Assembly: GCA_037013495.1 (NCBI GenBank)
Contig: CM072805.1
Location: forward strand, 24,124,669 to 24,188,668
Source of the DNA: Hippophae tibetana
Taxonomy: Eukaryota; Streptophyta; Magnoliopsida; Rosales; Elaeagnaceae
DNA length: 64,000 nt
Reading direction: 5' to 3'
Part shown: positions 36,444 through 49,164 of the stretch, piece after piece
Layout: every line of letters begins with the position of its first letter
How positions within the stretch are numbered: position 1 is the stretch's first letter
The notes under the pieces: model-generated
Told to the model about the DNA's origin: nothing
What the model saw: the letters and a program-made list of their open reading frames with translations, nothing else
Database searches by the model: none
Position numbers and translations under genes: made by a program

Positions 36444-36447
<4 letters not shown>

Positions 36448-36483
<36 letters not shown>
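36448..36483. repeat. (AT)n microsatellite in PL2 promoter
   Basis: About 18 AT units directly upstream of the conserved promoter block. PL1 has a much shorter ATATATATATATA tract at the matching place (about 11130). Confidence 0.9.
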
Positions 36484-36488
<5 letters not shown>

Positions 36489-36822
36489 TTTTCAAAGCAA
36501 TAACCGTTTGAAGGAAATGGCCAACCACTCATCACGGCTTGTACAACTCTGTCTCTGACCACCTTAATTAGTAAAACTCTTTCAATTGCTTTTGTTATAT
36601 AAAGAAAGCTCTCTTTATAAACAAGAGAGTCCCAGCAAATAATAAACAGGCCTAGCTGGTTTATCTTGCTTAATCTTGAGCCTGTTGGATCTTGGGGTTG
36701 GCAAGGTAAATGCAATTCGCCTTAGACCTTGACCTTCACCAACAGCTCCACTTGCTTGGGGGCTAAATAAATAACTAAAAAAAAAATTTGTAACTCAAAA
36801 TAAAATATAACAAAGAGCAACA
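36484..36822 (+). promoter_or_regulatory. PL2 core promoter and 5' leader
   Basis: Contains a TATA box (TATATAAA, 36596-36603), with transcription probably starting near 36630, and a leader of about 190 bp. It is the uninterrupted counterpart of the PL1 promoter plus the leader that follows the PL1 MITE (GGTTGGCAAGG and CTTGACCTTCACCAACA match PL1 12414-12450). No specific regulator can be named from this sequence. Confidence 0.65.
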
Positions 36823-39006
36823 ATGGTAGCCATTAACACAATCTACTTTGTGTTGATTTTCTTTTCATTTGTTGCACTTCATGTTCAAGCTGATGACGGA
36901 AGTGAAATCGCCAATCTCAATGCATATTGGGAAGCTAGAGCTAAGGAAGCCAAAGTCCAAAATAAACTAGCCTATAACCCACATCCTGAGTCAGTAACAG
37001 CCGAGTTTAATGCCTTTGTTGGCGAGTAAGTTACATTGTATATATGATGGTTAGCCCTAATTTATTAAAGAAAAAGATGTTAAGTGTTTTTCATGTGTGT
37101 AATATGTATAAATTATTGAGTTTGTCAATAATTTAATATACATTGGAGCTAAAATTCATGAATCGGCCTCTGCTTAATTGGCTTCATATATACGTATATA
37201 TTACATGCAGGGCTCTAGCAGAATATAGGAACAGCACAAGAAGGAATTTGAGGGATTTCAAAAAGAACTACAAGGGTCCATGCGATGCAAGGAACCCAAT
37301 TGACAGATGTTGGAGGTGTGACCCAGACTGGGTTAACAATCGCAAGAGATTGGCCGATTGTGCATTGGGATTTGCAAACGGAACAACAGGCGGTAAGAAC
37401 GGGAGGTTCTACGTGGTAAGCGACGACTCTGACGAAAATCCGGCGGATCCAAAGGCAGGGACTCTACGTCATGCTGTGACTCGGGATGAACCTTTGTGGA
37501 TCATCTTCAACCGTAGCATGATCATCAGGCTCAAGGAAGAGTTAATAATGACTAGAGACAAGACCATTGATGGTAGAGGCTTTAATGTTCACATTGCTTA
37601 TGGTGCTGGAATTACTATCAACTTTGTTAAGAATATCATCATCCATAACATTCACATTCATGATATTATATCAACATATGGTGGCTATATTAGAGATAAA
37701 GCAGATCACGTTGATATTAGATCTAAGAGTGATGGTGATGGTATAAACATCTTTGGCTCTTCCATGATTTGGATTGACCATCTTTCCATGTACAATTGCT
37801 ACGATGGTATTATTGATGTCATTTTTGGCTCCACAGCCATTACCATCTCTAACTCTCATTTCACTCATCATAATGAGGTACCTAGTTAGCTAATATATAT
37901 ATAAAAGTAACTTTTATTTCTTCTACCAATGATTAGTATTTCTAAAATAAAGATAAATGTATAAAAACAATATTTGACTAATAACTTAAGTTTTTTGAAG
38001 AACAAATTTCTCAATAACTTCTAACATTAACTTTTGTTAAAAACATAACAAATGACATCTCATCGTATATTAATTGGTTATTGTTATTTTTCAGGTAATG
38101 TTGTTAGGTGCAAGTGACGCACTTGAAGATGATAAAATAATGCAAGTAACCATTGCCTTCAATCGGTTTGGTAAAGGATTGGTTCAAAGGATGCCAAGGT
38201 GTAGATGGGGATTCTTCCATATTGTGAACAATGAATACATTGGTTGGGGTATGTATGCCATTGGTGGTAGTAGTAACCCCACTATCCTCAGTCAAGGTAA
38301 CAGGTTCTTGGCTCCTAGAAATACAGCATGTAAAGAGGTAAATAATGAAGTTAAAGTATTTAGTTCATTTTTTTTTGTAGTAATTTAGTTTATTTGTTAT
38401 AAAATATAATAACACAAAGATCACAAATAATCAAATTTTAAATTTTTTTATTTTTTTTATTTTATCAATTTTACTGTCATTGTTATTTATTATTAAAGAT
38501 AATATACAAAAATCATATCTTAATAACAATTAAAAATATAATAAATAAATAAAAATAAAATAAAATAATTGGTCATTTGTATATTGTGTTGTCACTTCTT
38601 CAAAACAAAATGAATAAATTACTATAAAAAATAATAAAATAATTAAACTTATCATTTTGATCTAACTAAATGATTTTATTTATCACCCAACCATTAATTA
38701 ATTATAATAAATACTTGTTTATTATTTTTATTTTTAATTTTAAAATTAATTTTGTTGATCACATACTAAACAATATTGAAGGTGACCAAGAGAGAACATG
38801 ATAATGAGGAGGAATGGATGAATTGGCAATGGAGATCAGAAGGAGATTTGTTATTGAATGGAGCATTCTTCAAAGAATCAGGGCCAGACCTAAAAGAAAA
38901 GCCAATGGTAAGAGAAGGAATGATCAAATACAAAGCAGGCCAATTCGCTCCTCAACTTGTACGATTCGCTGGGACCCTTCACTGCCATGTTGGAAAACCT
39001 TGTTAG
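36823..39006 (+). CDS. pectate lyase PL2 (polysaccharide lyase family 1), intact
   Basis: Four exons (36823-37025, 37211-37877, 38095-38337, 38782-39006) join at GT..AG sites into 445 codons with no stop. Residues 1-23 form a signal peptide ([20 protein letters not shown]). A Pec_lyase_N region follows (about 30-80, [15 protein letters not shown]), then CWRCDPDW and the PL1 right-handed beta-helix. WIDH is at about 255-258 and RMPRCR, which holds the catalytic arginine of the RxPxxR type, at about 322-327. [12 protein letters not shown] and VMLLGASD are typical Ca2+-site neighbourhoods. It is a secreted cell-wall enzyme that cuts de-esterified pectin by Ca2+-dependent beta-elimination. Pec_lyase_N is known from the LAT59 group of pollen lyases, so pollen expression is possible but not shown. 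It is the working member of the PL1/PL2 pair. Confidence 0.93.
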
Positions 39007-39645
39007 TATGTTCCTTAGAGAGACCGAATTTAGCAAACCAAGAAAAAGAGAAACCCACTTTTTTCATGTTATCAAAGAAATATGAACAAAGTCTTAAATG
39101 GGATTATCCATATTTTTTGTATTTTGTTGTTTTACTTTCTATATATATATATATATGATAGGGAAAGGTAGCATGAACAAGCTGAGATTTAAGGAATTTA
39201 TGGGTTTTATTATTGTGTACTAAACATAATCAACGTTATAAAATTGTAGGAAGTTTTCTTGAATTCCATCTATTTCGTCTCCACACACACACACATTCAT
39301 GAATTTCTCTAGCTATCATTTTCAAGAACGTGATGTGTTTTCATTATTGAGCTGCTAAACAATTTCAGTGTTACTTATAACATGAAACAAAGTAATAGGA
39401 AAATAAGAAAATCATATTTGTTGCACTATGAAGGCACAAATAAATAAATAAATAAAGTCCAAAGTACAAATCTCAACAACACTAAACATCACTTCATACC
39501 ATGCGCTCTCGTTGCAACATCACGATATAATCTTACTTGGCTTACATCACCTTAAAAGCAACTCAATAAGAACATATTTACACCATTAAAATCATAATAA
39601 TGAGTTAACTTTTATATATATCTAATTATGGATGAGATGAAAAAT
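39007..39645. other. PL2 3' flank
   Basis: The 3' UTR and flank share words with the PL1 flank: GCAAACCAAGAAAAAGAG just after the stop, the GAACAAGCT segment near 39173, and AGCTGCTAAAC near 39352. It contains a short (AT)n at 39137-39156. No further gene is seen. Confidence 0.6.
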
Positions 39646-40070
39646 TGTTCCATAGCTCTTTAGTGAGTAAATTTGAAAAGTTGGTTAGGAACGAAGATGA
39701 GTGTTGTATTTTGGGTTATAAATAAAGTTTTTCTCCATCATTTGTAAATATCCTAAAATTTGTAAATCTTTTTTTAAGGGTATATTGATTAGCTCAATTT
39801 TGTCTAATTAGTTGTAATTTTAGAGTTCATCAATTTGGAGATAGTGGAAGTAATCAACGATGCCCGAAGATCTAGGTAACATTTATATCAAACCTCGTTA
39901 AATTTTTGATGTTTTTTATTTTTCTATTTTAATATTTATGCTTCAATATCTGTTTTAGTTTACTTTAATATTATATTTTCAATAGTATTATTTTGTCAGG
40001 TTAGTATGAGTTCTATTCATTTAAATCATAAGTGAATAGTAACTACTTATAATAGAAAAAATATACTTGA
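39646..40070 (+). repeat. 5' LTR of copia D
   Basis: Begins TGTTCCATAGCTC. It aligns with 44248-44675 over its length with frequent substitutions; the end is approximate. Confidence 0.75.
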
Positions 40071-40146
40071 TGGCTACCTAGGCATTTTTTTGTATTCTGT
40101 TTGTTTGCTATTGGAATATAATGACTAGTTGTTATAATTTGAAGAA

Positions 40147-43100
40147 ATGGTTGAAGAAAAATGTCTTTCAAACAAAGGTCAAGCATCCACGTCAGGCAAA
40201 ATTATGGTGATGAATGCAAGGTTTGAGGTGGATAAGTTTAATGGAACTGGTCATTTTGGCATGTGGCAAGGCGAAATTCTTGATGCTTTGTTTCAACAAG
40301 GTCTAGATATCGCCATTGAAGAAGAGAAACCAAATGGAGCAGATGAAATCAAGTGAAAAAATATCAACCGATTGACATGTGGTACAATTCGTTCATGTCT
40401 CTTAAGAGAACAAAAGTACATATTCATGAAGGAGACATCCACAAGTAAGTTGTGGAAGACATTGGAGAACAAGTTCATGAAGAAGAGCAGACAAAATCGG
40501 CTCTATTTGAAGAAGAAGCTGTTCTATTTTGAATACCTTATAGGTACCACAATAAACGACCACATTACCACTTTTAATTGATTAGTAGCTGATTTGTTAA
40601 ATATAGATGAAACTTTTAAAGATGGATATTTAGCCTTGATATTATTAGCTTTCATTCCTGATGAGTTTGATCAACTTATTACGAGCTTACTCATTGGGAA
40701 AGATAAAATTTCTTTTAAGGATGTTTGTATTGTTTTATATAGTTATGAAATTAGAAAGAAAGATAAAAAAGAAAGTAGGAATGAAGCAGCAGAGACACTA
40801 TCTATAAGAGGACGTCTACAAACATAACAGAAATGAAGGAGAGGTAGATCTTTGTTAAAAGAAAGGCTTGGTAAAGATGAATGTGCCTTTTGTCATGAAA
40901 AAAGTCATTGGAAGAAAAAATGTCCAAAGCTACAGAAGAAAGGAAAAGTTGTGTTGTCTGATGCATGTGTAGCTGAAAGTAATTTAAATTTAGATTTTGC
41001 ATTGGTTGGTTTATCAACAGCATCCCATCCTGGTGATTGGATTTTGGATTCAGTGTGTACCTTCCATATGTCTCCTAATAAGGAGTGGTTCTTTAACTTT
41101 GAAGAACTAGACGGTGGAGTTATTTTCATGGGTAATGATTATCCATGCAAATTTTTGGGGATCGGTACAATTTGTTTGAAGAATCAAGATGATTCAACCA
41201 GGGTATTGACAGATATTCATTATGTTACAGATATGAAGAAGAATCTCATTGTTGTGGGAGTCTTAGAATCAAAAGGCTTTATTGTGACCATACAAATTGG
41301 GGGTATTGAAGGTTACTTTTAGAGCACTTGTGGCGATGAAAGGTGCTCAAAAGAACAACTTTTAGTACTACCTTAGTAGTACGATTATTGGGATAGCATC
41401 AACAGTAATTTCAGAGGAAGAAAGATATTCAGAAACTACCAAGTTGTGGCACATGCATTTAGGACATGCTGGTGAAAAAGCTTTACAAATTCTGGTAAAG
41501 CAAAGCCTGTTAAAAGGTGCGAGAACAAAAAAGTTAGAATTTTGTGAGCATTGTGTATTGGGGAAGCAGAAAAGAGTAAGTTTTGGCACTCCTCTCCATA
41601 ATACAAAGGGCATTTTGGATTACATTTATACTGATGTATAGGGGCCAAAAAGAACTCCATCCATGAGTGGTAAACATTATTATGTCACTTTCGTTGATGA
41701 CTTCTCCAAAAGAGTTTGAGTGTATCTCATGAAGAAGAAAAATGAAGTGTTGAGAATTTTTCTCAAGTGGAAGAAGATGATCGAGACTCAGACTGGTAGA
41801 AAGATCAAGCGTCTGAGGTCTGATAATGGCACTGAGTACACAAACAATCCATTTATGAAAGTTTGTGAAGAAGAAGGGATAGTACGACACTTCACTATTT
41901 GAAAAACACTAAAACGGAAAGGAGTTGTAGAACGTATGAACCAAACTTTACTAGAGAAGATTCGATGTATGTTGTCAAATGTTGGGTTAGGCAAGCAGTA
42001 TTGAGTTGAGGTTGTGACATATGCATGTCATCTCGCCAACCGTCTACCATCGTTTGCTCTTGAAGGCAAAATTCCTATGGAGGTATGGTTTGGAAAACTT
42101 GCTAGAGATTATGATTTCTTACATGTGTTTGGTTCTATTGAATACTACCATGTAATGGAATCAAAGTTGGATCCAAGAGCCAAGAAAGCTATTTTTTTTT
42201 TATCCTTTCTAATTCTAAAGGATATCGATTATGGTGCCTTGAAACGAAAAAAATAATATTTAGTAGAGATGTTACCTTTGATGAATCTGGCTTATTGAGA
42301 AAGGAAACTGAGAAGATTGATAGAACTTTAGAGCAGGTGGAGCAAACTCCAAAGTAGGTGGAGTTTGAAAGCAGAATTGTTATTTCAATTAGTGAAGATA
42401 AGACAGAAGTTGATCCTCCATTGACAGACAATGAATCAGATGAAGAGGTTTTAACCTAAGAAAATCCACAACAACAGGAAGAAACTGCAGTTGATAGGCC
42501 ACGACGACAAAATATCAAGGTGCTCGCTCGATACAACGATTTTGAAGACCTACATGCTCAGTTTAAGAATACGGTAGCCTGTGCACTTTCAATTGTGCAT
42601 GATGATGTTCCTTCCATATATAAAGAAGCAATCAGAAGCCCTAAAGTTGAAATATGGAAGGAATCCATGGACGAAGAACTTCTGTCTCTTTAGAAGAATA
42701 AGAAGTTGACACAACTACCTAAGGGTAAGAAGGCAATTGGTTGCAAATGAGTGTTTGTAAAGAAAGAAAAATTTCCTAACAAAGATAGTGTTCGTTACAA
42801 GGCAAGGTTGGTGGCTAAGGGCTCTGCTCAGAAGGAGGGAATTGATTATAATGAGGTATTTTCTCCAGTTGTAAAACATTCCTTCATTAGAATTTTGTTG
42901 GCCTTGGTAGCACAGTTGGATTTGGAACTAGTTCAACTTGATAAAAAACTGCGTTTCTACACAACGACTTAGAAGAGGAAATATATATGTCTCACCCAGA
43001 AGAATTTAATGTTGCTGGTAAAGAGAATTGGGTTTGTAAGTTGAAAAAATCATTATATGGATTGAAGCAATCTCTAAGATAGTGGTATAAACGATTTGAT

Positions 43101-44168
43101 CAGTTTATGTTACAACAGAAGTACACCAAAAACACACACGATCATTGTGTGTATTTTCGCAAGCTATAAGATGAGTCTTTCATCTATCTTCTATTGTATG
43201 TCGATGATATGTTGATTACATTGAAGAGCCAAGTAGAAATTAAGAAGTTGAAGGCTCAACTAAATTAGGAGTTCGAGATGAAAGATCTAGGAGAAGCCAA
43301 AGAGATTCTCGGCATAGAGATAAGTAGAGATAGAAGGAAGGGGAAGCTTAGTTTGACCCAGAGTCAATATTTGAAGAAGGTATTACAATGTTTTGGTTTG
43401 AATAAATAGACAAAATCTGTAAGTACTCCATTTGTTCCTCATTTCAAGCTTAGTGTGCAATTATCTCCTAAGAATGATGTAGAATGAGAATACATGGCAA
43501 AGGTACCATATGCAAATGCAGTTGGTAGCTTGATGTATGCAATGGTGTGTATAAGACCTAACATTTCACATGCGGTTGGTACTGTAAACAAGTATATGCA
43601 TGATCCTGATAAAAGACATTGGTTGGTTGTGAAATAGATTATACGGTATATTCTAAATACTATAGATGTTGGTTTAGTATTTCAGCAGGATAATATCGTT
43701 GGTCAATGTGTAGTCGGATATTGTGATTCCAACTATGTAGGAGATTTAGATAAGTGTCGGTCAACTACTGGTTATGTGTTTACTCTTGCTGGAGCTCCAG
43801 TTAGTTGGAAGTCTACCTTGTAGTCCACAGTTGCTTTGTCTACTACAGAGGCAGAGTATATGGCACTTACAGAGGTTGTGAAGGAAGCTATTTGGTTATG
43901 AGGTTTTCTTGAAGACTTGAAAGTTAGTCAAAAACATATTAAGGTATTTTGTGACAGTCAAAGTACTATTCATTTAGCAAAGAACCAAGTCTACCATACA
44001 CGTATAAAGAACATTGATGTTCGTTATCATTTCGTGAGAGAGATTATTGAAAAAGGTGGAGCACTAGTTTAGAAGATCAGTACTATAGAGAATCCCGTAG
44101 ATATGATGATCAAGGTGGTAACGGGAATCAAGTTCAAACATTGTCTGGACTTGATTAACATCCTGTAA
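40147..44168 (+). pseudogene. copia D gag-pol remnant (TNT1/Tork-like)
   Basis: One basic frame with very many stops and some frameshifts. Gag is at 40147-40830 (FEVDKFNGTGHFGMWQGEIL). A CCHC knuckle (CAFCHEKSHWKKKC) is at about 40880-40921. Protease is at about 41035 (WILDSVCTFHM; the usual DSG has become DSV). GAG-pre-integrase is at 41440-41580 (WHMHLGHAGEKALQIL). Integrase is at 41620-42260 (RSDNGTEYTNNPF), with a lost PQxNGVAER-type motif. Reverse transcriptase is at 42600-43300 (YVDDML near 43199) and RNase H at 43720-44150 (FCDSQSTIHLAKNQVYHTR). The frame ends at 44166-44168. It is inactive. Confidence 0.88.
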
Positions 44169-44247
44169 ATTTGAATTGGTACTCTCGTCGTTGATATAGT
44201 GATTGAAGAAATCATTTGAGAATCACTAAGTAGCTAAGGTAGAGATT

Positions 44248-44675
44248 TGTTGTATAGCTCATTAGTGAGAAAATTTGAAAAGTCTCACATTGTTTAGGAA
44301 TGATGATGGTTGTCGTATTTTGGACTATAAATAAAGCCCTCCTCCACTATTTGTAAACATTTCAAAATTTGTAAATTTTTTTCTCTTTTATAAGGGTAAT
44401 TAATTAACTCAATTTTGTACAATTAGTTATAATTTTGGAGTTCATCTAGTTAGAGATAGTAAAAGCAGTTAACGACGCCCGAGGACTTAGGTAACATTTA
44501 TACCGAATCTCGTTCAATTTCTGGTGTTTTTTATTTTTCTTTTTTAATATTTCTACTTCAATATTTGTTTTAGTATTATATTTTCAATAACATTATTTTG
44601 TCTAGTTAGTTTGAATTCTATTCATTTAAATCATAAGTAAAAAATAACTACTTAAAATAGGAAAAATATACTCGA
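44248..44675 (+). repeat. 3' LTR of copia D
   Basis: Begins TGTTGTATAGCTC and is similar to the 5' LTR up to AAAAATATACTCGAT. Downstream sequence diverges. Confidence 0.75.
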
Positions 44676-45785
44676 TTTTTCCAAAAAAAAAATATCTCAA
44701 TTATTATTATACACGGATATAGATGCATTTAGTTACATAGTTATTTTAATATAATTATCAATCTTATATTTTTAAATTTTTTAAAGTTTATCACATTTAT
44801 ATAACCTTACTCGTACAGAACTTTTTTTTTTCAAAACCATTAACTAGCCACGTCACCTAGAAATTAGATGTCATTGATTACTTCTTTCGATCCCTAAAAA
44901 AGTAATATTATATGCCTTATCAATTGATTCCTAAATAGGGTATTAAATGAGAAGTTAGGATATTATATGATAATAAAAAAATTACTTAAATATGGTATAT
45001 TTTAAGTTGCAATAAAAAAACGTTTTACCACAAGTTAGTCTAATCTTCACATCAATTAAATACATGAAGGTTCACCCTTTGTTTTCTTGTGTTTTTCTAA
45101 TATGAAGATGAATTATTTGCAGATCTTGAACCAATTTAACTAATGATCCAGATCAATTAATATTGACATGGTGAGAGTCACAGACGAGGGAGAATGTGTA
45201 AGTTGACATAGAGGTGTCAATTCAAGTTATCTGTCAAAATTCCTAGATAATGTGTGGTTTTAATCTAGGAGGAGTTCAAAATAAGCATGCGTTTGATTTT
45301 GAACATGTTGTTTGATCGGCAAGCTGAAGTCCTTCGAGTTTCGATTGACCACATGAGTCAGTACTCAATCAATCGATCACATGTCTGGAACACTTCAAGT
45401 TTCAATGTTAGTGGCTATCAAGATTTTCCTTTTAAATTTTTTTTAACTAAGACGAATTATTTCAGTATTAATATTATAAGGATTATAAATATAGTAAAAA
45501 TTATAAATATTGATTATTTTTATGAATAAAATATTTACATATTAACTTGTTTTTAAATTTATTATCAAATCAAGTAAATTCAAAAAAATATTAAAATTTC
45601 AAATAATCGTATTTTAAATATATATGTTATAATTATAACACATAAAATTACACTCATGTATTTAATAACACATATTCACTAAACTTATTTTTTGTGCTAA
45701 AATATTTATATTAAAATATATAATAAAATATATGATAAAATATTAGATAAGATATAGCCTAAATTATAGGCTAAGTAATAGCCTA
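44676..45785. other. A+T-rich DNA, possible LTR trace
   Basis: No gene. A purine-rich GAGGGAGAATG followed by TGTAAG near 45186-45200 looks like a polypurine tract plus LTR start, but I could not find a matching second LTR or primer-binding site. Confidence 0.4.
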
Positions 45786-45990
45786 AAATATATTTTAAAA
45801 GAACTTTTTTTTAAATATAAGTTTTCTTGATTAATGAGTCTACTTTGAAAGAAATATTTTTTAAATAAAAATCTTCTTAATTAATGAGTTTACTTTAAAA
45901 GAACTCTTATTTAAATAAGAGTTTTCTTCATTAATGAGTCTACTTTAAAAGAACTATTCTTTAAATATGAGTATTCTTTATTAATGAATA
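45786..45990. repeat. tandem repeat, about four units of 50 bp
   Basis: ATTAATGAGT recurs at exact 50-bp spacing (45836, 45886, 45936 and, as GAATA, 45986). Each unit has ACTTTAAAAGAA-type and TTTAAATA(A/T)GAGT-type words. The units follow one another with no unique spacers. Confidence 0.88.
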
Positions 45991-48900
45991 TTACTAATCA
46001 TATTTGTAATAAAAAAATATTTATCAATTACATAGGATTAGAGATTTTAATTTTTATTATGAATAAAACTCATTACTCATTGTTTCAAAGAATCACAGGA
46101 GAGTATTATTCTCTTCTTTTTAATCTCTCTATTGTTTTGCAAATATAATATTATAATTATTTAGATTTTTTTTATCTAGTTAGTCTATCAAACATTGATA
46201 GTTATGTTTGATTGCTTAATAAGCCTAATTAATTTATGATATTTTGATCATATATTCTTATAACTTGTTCTTGAATTGTTAAATAAAATAATTGTGTCAT
46301 ATCATAATTATTTGATTTAATTATTAATATTTAAAGAAGTTATTTTTATTGAACTTGTGATTAATCTTTTTACTATAGGATTTGCTAGTTGATTGGATTT
46401 AAGTGACATATATTTTGAATCATTTAGTTAAGATTAGTCATTATTAATTTTGTTCTATAATACACACGTATGTTTTGTGTTAACTCTTTTGCAATTGATT
46501 CGTGAACGTATCTAATTGGTGAGAAGCTTATTGAAATGATGGTATGAAAACCGCTCATGCTAATATTAGAAATTATGAAAACAAAACAATGACTCGTAAA
46601 TAAAGAACATTGGGAAAGTATCATAGGGAAGATAACATAAAACCGAGTTTGTACTTGAATATTTGTTTTTTATAGTAGAAAGTTAGGTGGTCTATTGGAT
46701 CGATTATTTTTCTTTTAGATTATGGTTGTAGCCTAAGTTGTTTCCACTTAAAAATACCACGTGTTATTCTTTCATTTTTGTATTTTATTTTTACATGCTA
46801 TTACATACATAACTGTTTTAATTAAGTTATTAAATTATAAATTAATAAAAATTAAAAATAATTTATTTATTCCCTCTAAGTTAATTAAGTTAATATTTTA
46901 TAAACTTTCAATTACTTATTATAATATTTAATTTAATTCAATTTTTTAGTCAAAATTTTAATTGTTTAGATGAAACGCAACTCTTAAGGTCATGTCCTTG
47001 GTATTATTTTATTTATTTATTATTTTAAGAAAATGACATTTCCTTAGTAAAGTAGTGATTCTCCAACTCGCTATGTTATTAAAATTTAAGATGGAATGTA
47101 ACTTATATATATATATATATATATATATTATTTAATCTCTTAATTTAAAAATAATAATATTTAATTTTTAATTATAAAAATAATATAAAAAATATTTAAT
47201 AATTTTAAATTTATTTTTTAAAAAATAAAATTATAAAAGGTACTTTAATCATAAGATTAATGAACCATTTTTTAAGTAAAATAATATATTAGCATATTCT
47301 TATAAATAAAAAGATTAATAAATATATTTTTAAAATTATAATATTAAATAATATTTTTATTCAAAAAAAAATAATCATAACATTTTTCCTTAAAATTTAT
47401 TACTTTAGTAAAGTTTGAATTTATTTTTTAAAAAATAAAATTATAAAAGATATTTTAATCAAAAGATTAAAAACACTTTTATAGGTGAATATATTTTTTT
47501 ATAAATAAAAAAACTAATAAATATATTTTTAAAGTTATAAACTAAATAACATTTTTTAAAAAAATCATTACATTTTTTCCTAAAATCTATTAACCAATTA
47601 GAGATTTCCACGTAAGTAAGATCCTCTTACAGCAGACAAATTAATTGGCGATTGGTTTTTATGAAGGATAGCACATTGCCACTGTTTGGTGGAAATGGGC
47701 AATTCCATTCCCCTATATTAAGTAATGGTTATTGATATGTTCAAGACTTCAGGTGCAAACTGTAAGAAAGAGGTTGTTGTCATTAACTGAATGAAACAAA
47801 TGTTGGTCGCCATCGTCCAAATTCAAACTAATATAAGTAATAGGAATATAAAAAATATTAATATTTTAATTATTAATAATTTATTTATATTACTTAATTA
47901 ATAAAAAAATAAAACTTAAAATAATTTTCATTTTATAAAGAATTTTTTACACTTGACCAACACATATACTTTAAATGAAGAATATTGGTGATATTTTCAT
48001 CTCATCCTACACTTGAAACATTAACCATTTTTCTCACCATTTTTGAGTCATTAAATACATATTTTAATATTTTTTGACTCATTTTATCTCTTCTTCAATC
48101 TAGTCATTTTACAATTTCTCCAGCTTCTTACCTTTTAATTTGACGATGAAAAGAAACTTCATTCATGTCTCGTTTAAAAAAAAAACCATTTCCAACTATC
48201 ACTGGCATTTGTATTAATAGAAGTTGACGAAAGTGTAAAAATAACTGAAAGAAAAAAGAAGGTAAAATGAGTAAAATAAAATAAAATAATAAAACACAGT
48301 ATTTAAGAACTGAAAAAATGAAGAAAAAAAATTGTTAATATTCTAAAGATAGGAAGAAACATTCTACAAACACCCTTCGTTAAAAGCAAAGTTGATCATG
48401 TGTTAAAAATCCATAATAAAATAAAAAATTATAGGGTACATTATGTACTTTCATTTATGTGCAATAAGTACATATAACATATGTATATGTTACATATAAT
48501 TGACATATTATTTTAAAGTTAATTCGATTATGTACCACCCGGATATCAGTAAATCACATATACGGTCATATTCAGTTAGTATTAATAGTGGGAAAAGAAA
48601 AAACTTAACATATTTTGGCCAAGTAGAAGAAAACAAACCAAAAGAGAGGATTTTATAGTGAATGAAACATGCAATTAGTTTGCTATGGCGGTCTAAAAGT
48701 AGTTCAGTTCTAGTATACTGTTATTTTATTTGAAGTTGACAAGATGAGCTTTCCAAGGTAAATCATCTTCATCCTCTCGCAGAAAAAAATTCAGACCAGA
48801 TATCTGAATGGTAACTGATCTGAATACACCAAAGTTGAACAATCAAACCAAATTACCATTGAACAAAAATACATGAGAAGCAACCGACCTTTGACTTTTG

Positions 48901-49164
48901 TCACTAACACCTTGTTGATACGGACCTGCATATGTCAACTTGAGTAAGGATAACACATACTCTAGCCAAATGAAGAGAATTAAAAATGAATATCCAACAG
49001 TAATTCGAGCATTTCTAGAAACTCAGGTTTGTCAATATTTTTAGACAACATATCGCGAGATGGCCTATTAATGCATCTGTTGTTTTTTCCTGGAAAATTT
49101 TTGCAACCCAAACCAGGTACACTAATAAGAATCATTCAATGCACAATTCTGAAGAGATGTAATC
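45991..49164. other. A+T-rich DNA downstream of the DUF1664 gene
   Basis: No gene is recognised. It includes a (TA)n tract (47104-47129) and a roughly 210-bp duplication (47208-47600). The last few hundred bases before 49165 are likely 3' UTR and flank of the DUF1664 gene. Confidence 0.5.
47208..47600. repeat. direct tandem duplication of about 210 bp
   Basis: AATTTATTTTTTAAAAAATA followed by AAATTATAAAAG begins at about 47208 and again at about 47419. The two copies then run in parallel (CTTTAATCATAAGATTAA versus TTTTAATCAAAAGATTAA, and both with AATAAATATATTTTTAAA). The copies are diverged and A+T-rich. Confidence 0.7.

Larger units (their letters stand above)
39646..44675 (+). mobile_element. 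old Ty1/copia retrotransposon D (+)
   Basis: Direct terminal repeats lie at about 39646-40070 and 44248-44675. Both start TGTT and share TTTGAAAAGT, AACGA(T/C)GCCCGA and GGTAACATTTATA. The region between encodes copia domains in order on the + strand. The right repeat is preceded by a purine-rich AAGGTAGAGATT. The 3' LTR edges are blurred and no target duplication is evident. After the 5' LTR stands TGGCTACCTAGG, which is not the standard tRNA-Met site. Many stops mark it as old. Confidence 0.82.

Noticed and set aside
45786..45990. Possible CRISPR-like array
   Set aside because: Units are contiguous with no unique spacers, and the genome is a plant's.
45186..46170. LTR beginning after GAGGGAGAATG
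   Set aside because: The purine tract is suggestive, but no second LTR, PBS or target duplication could be found.
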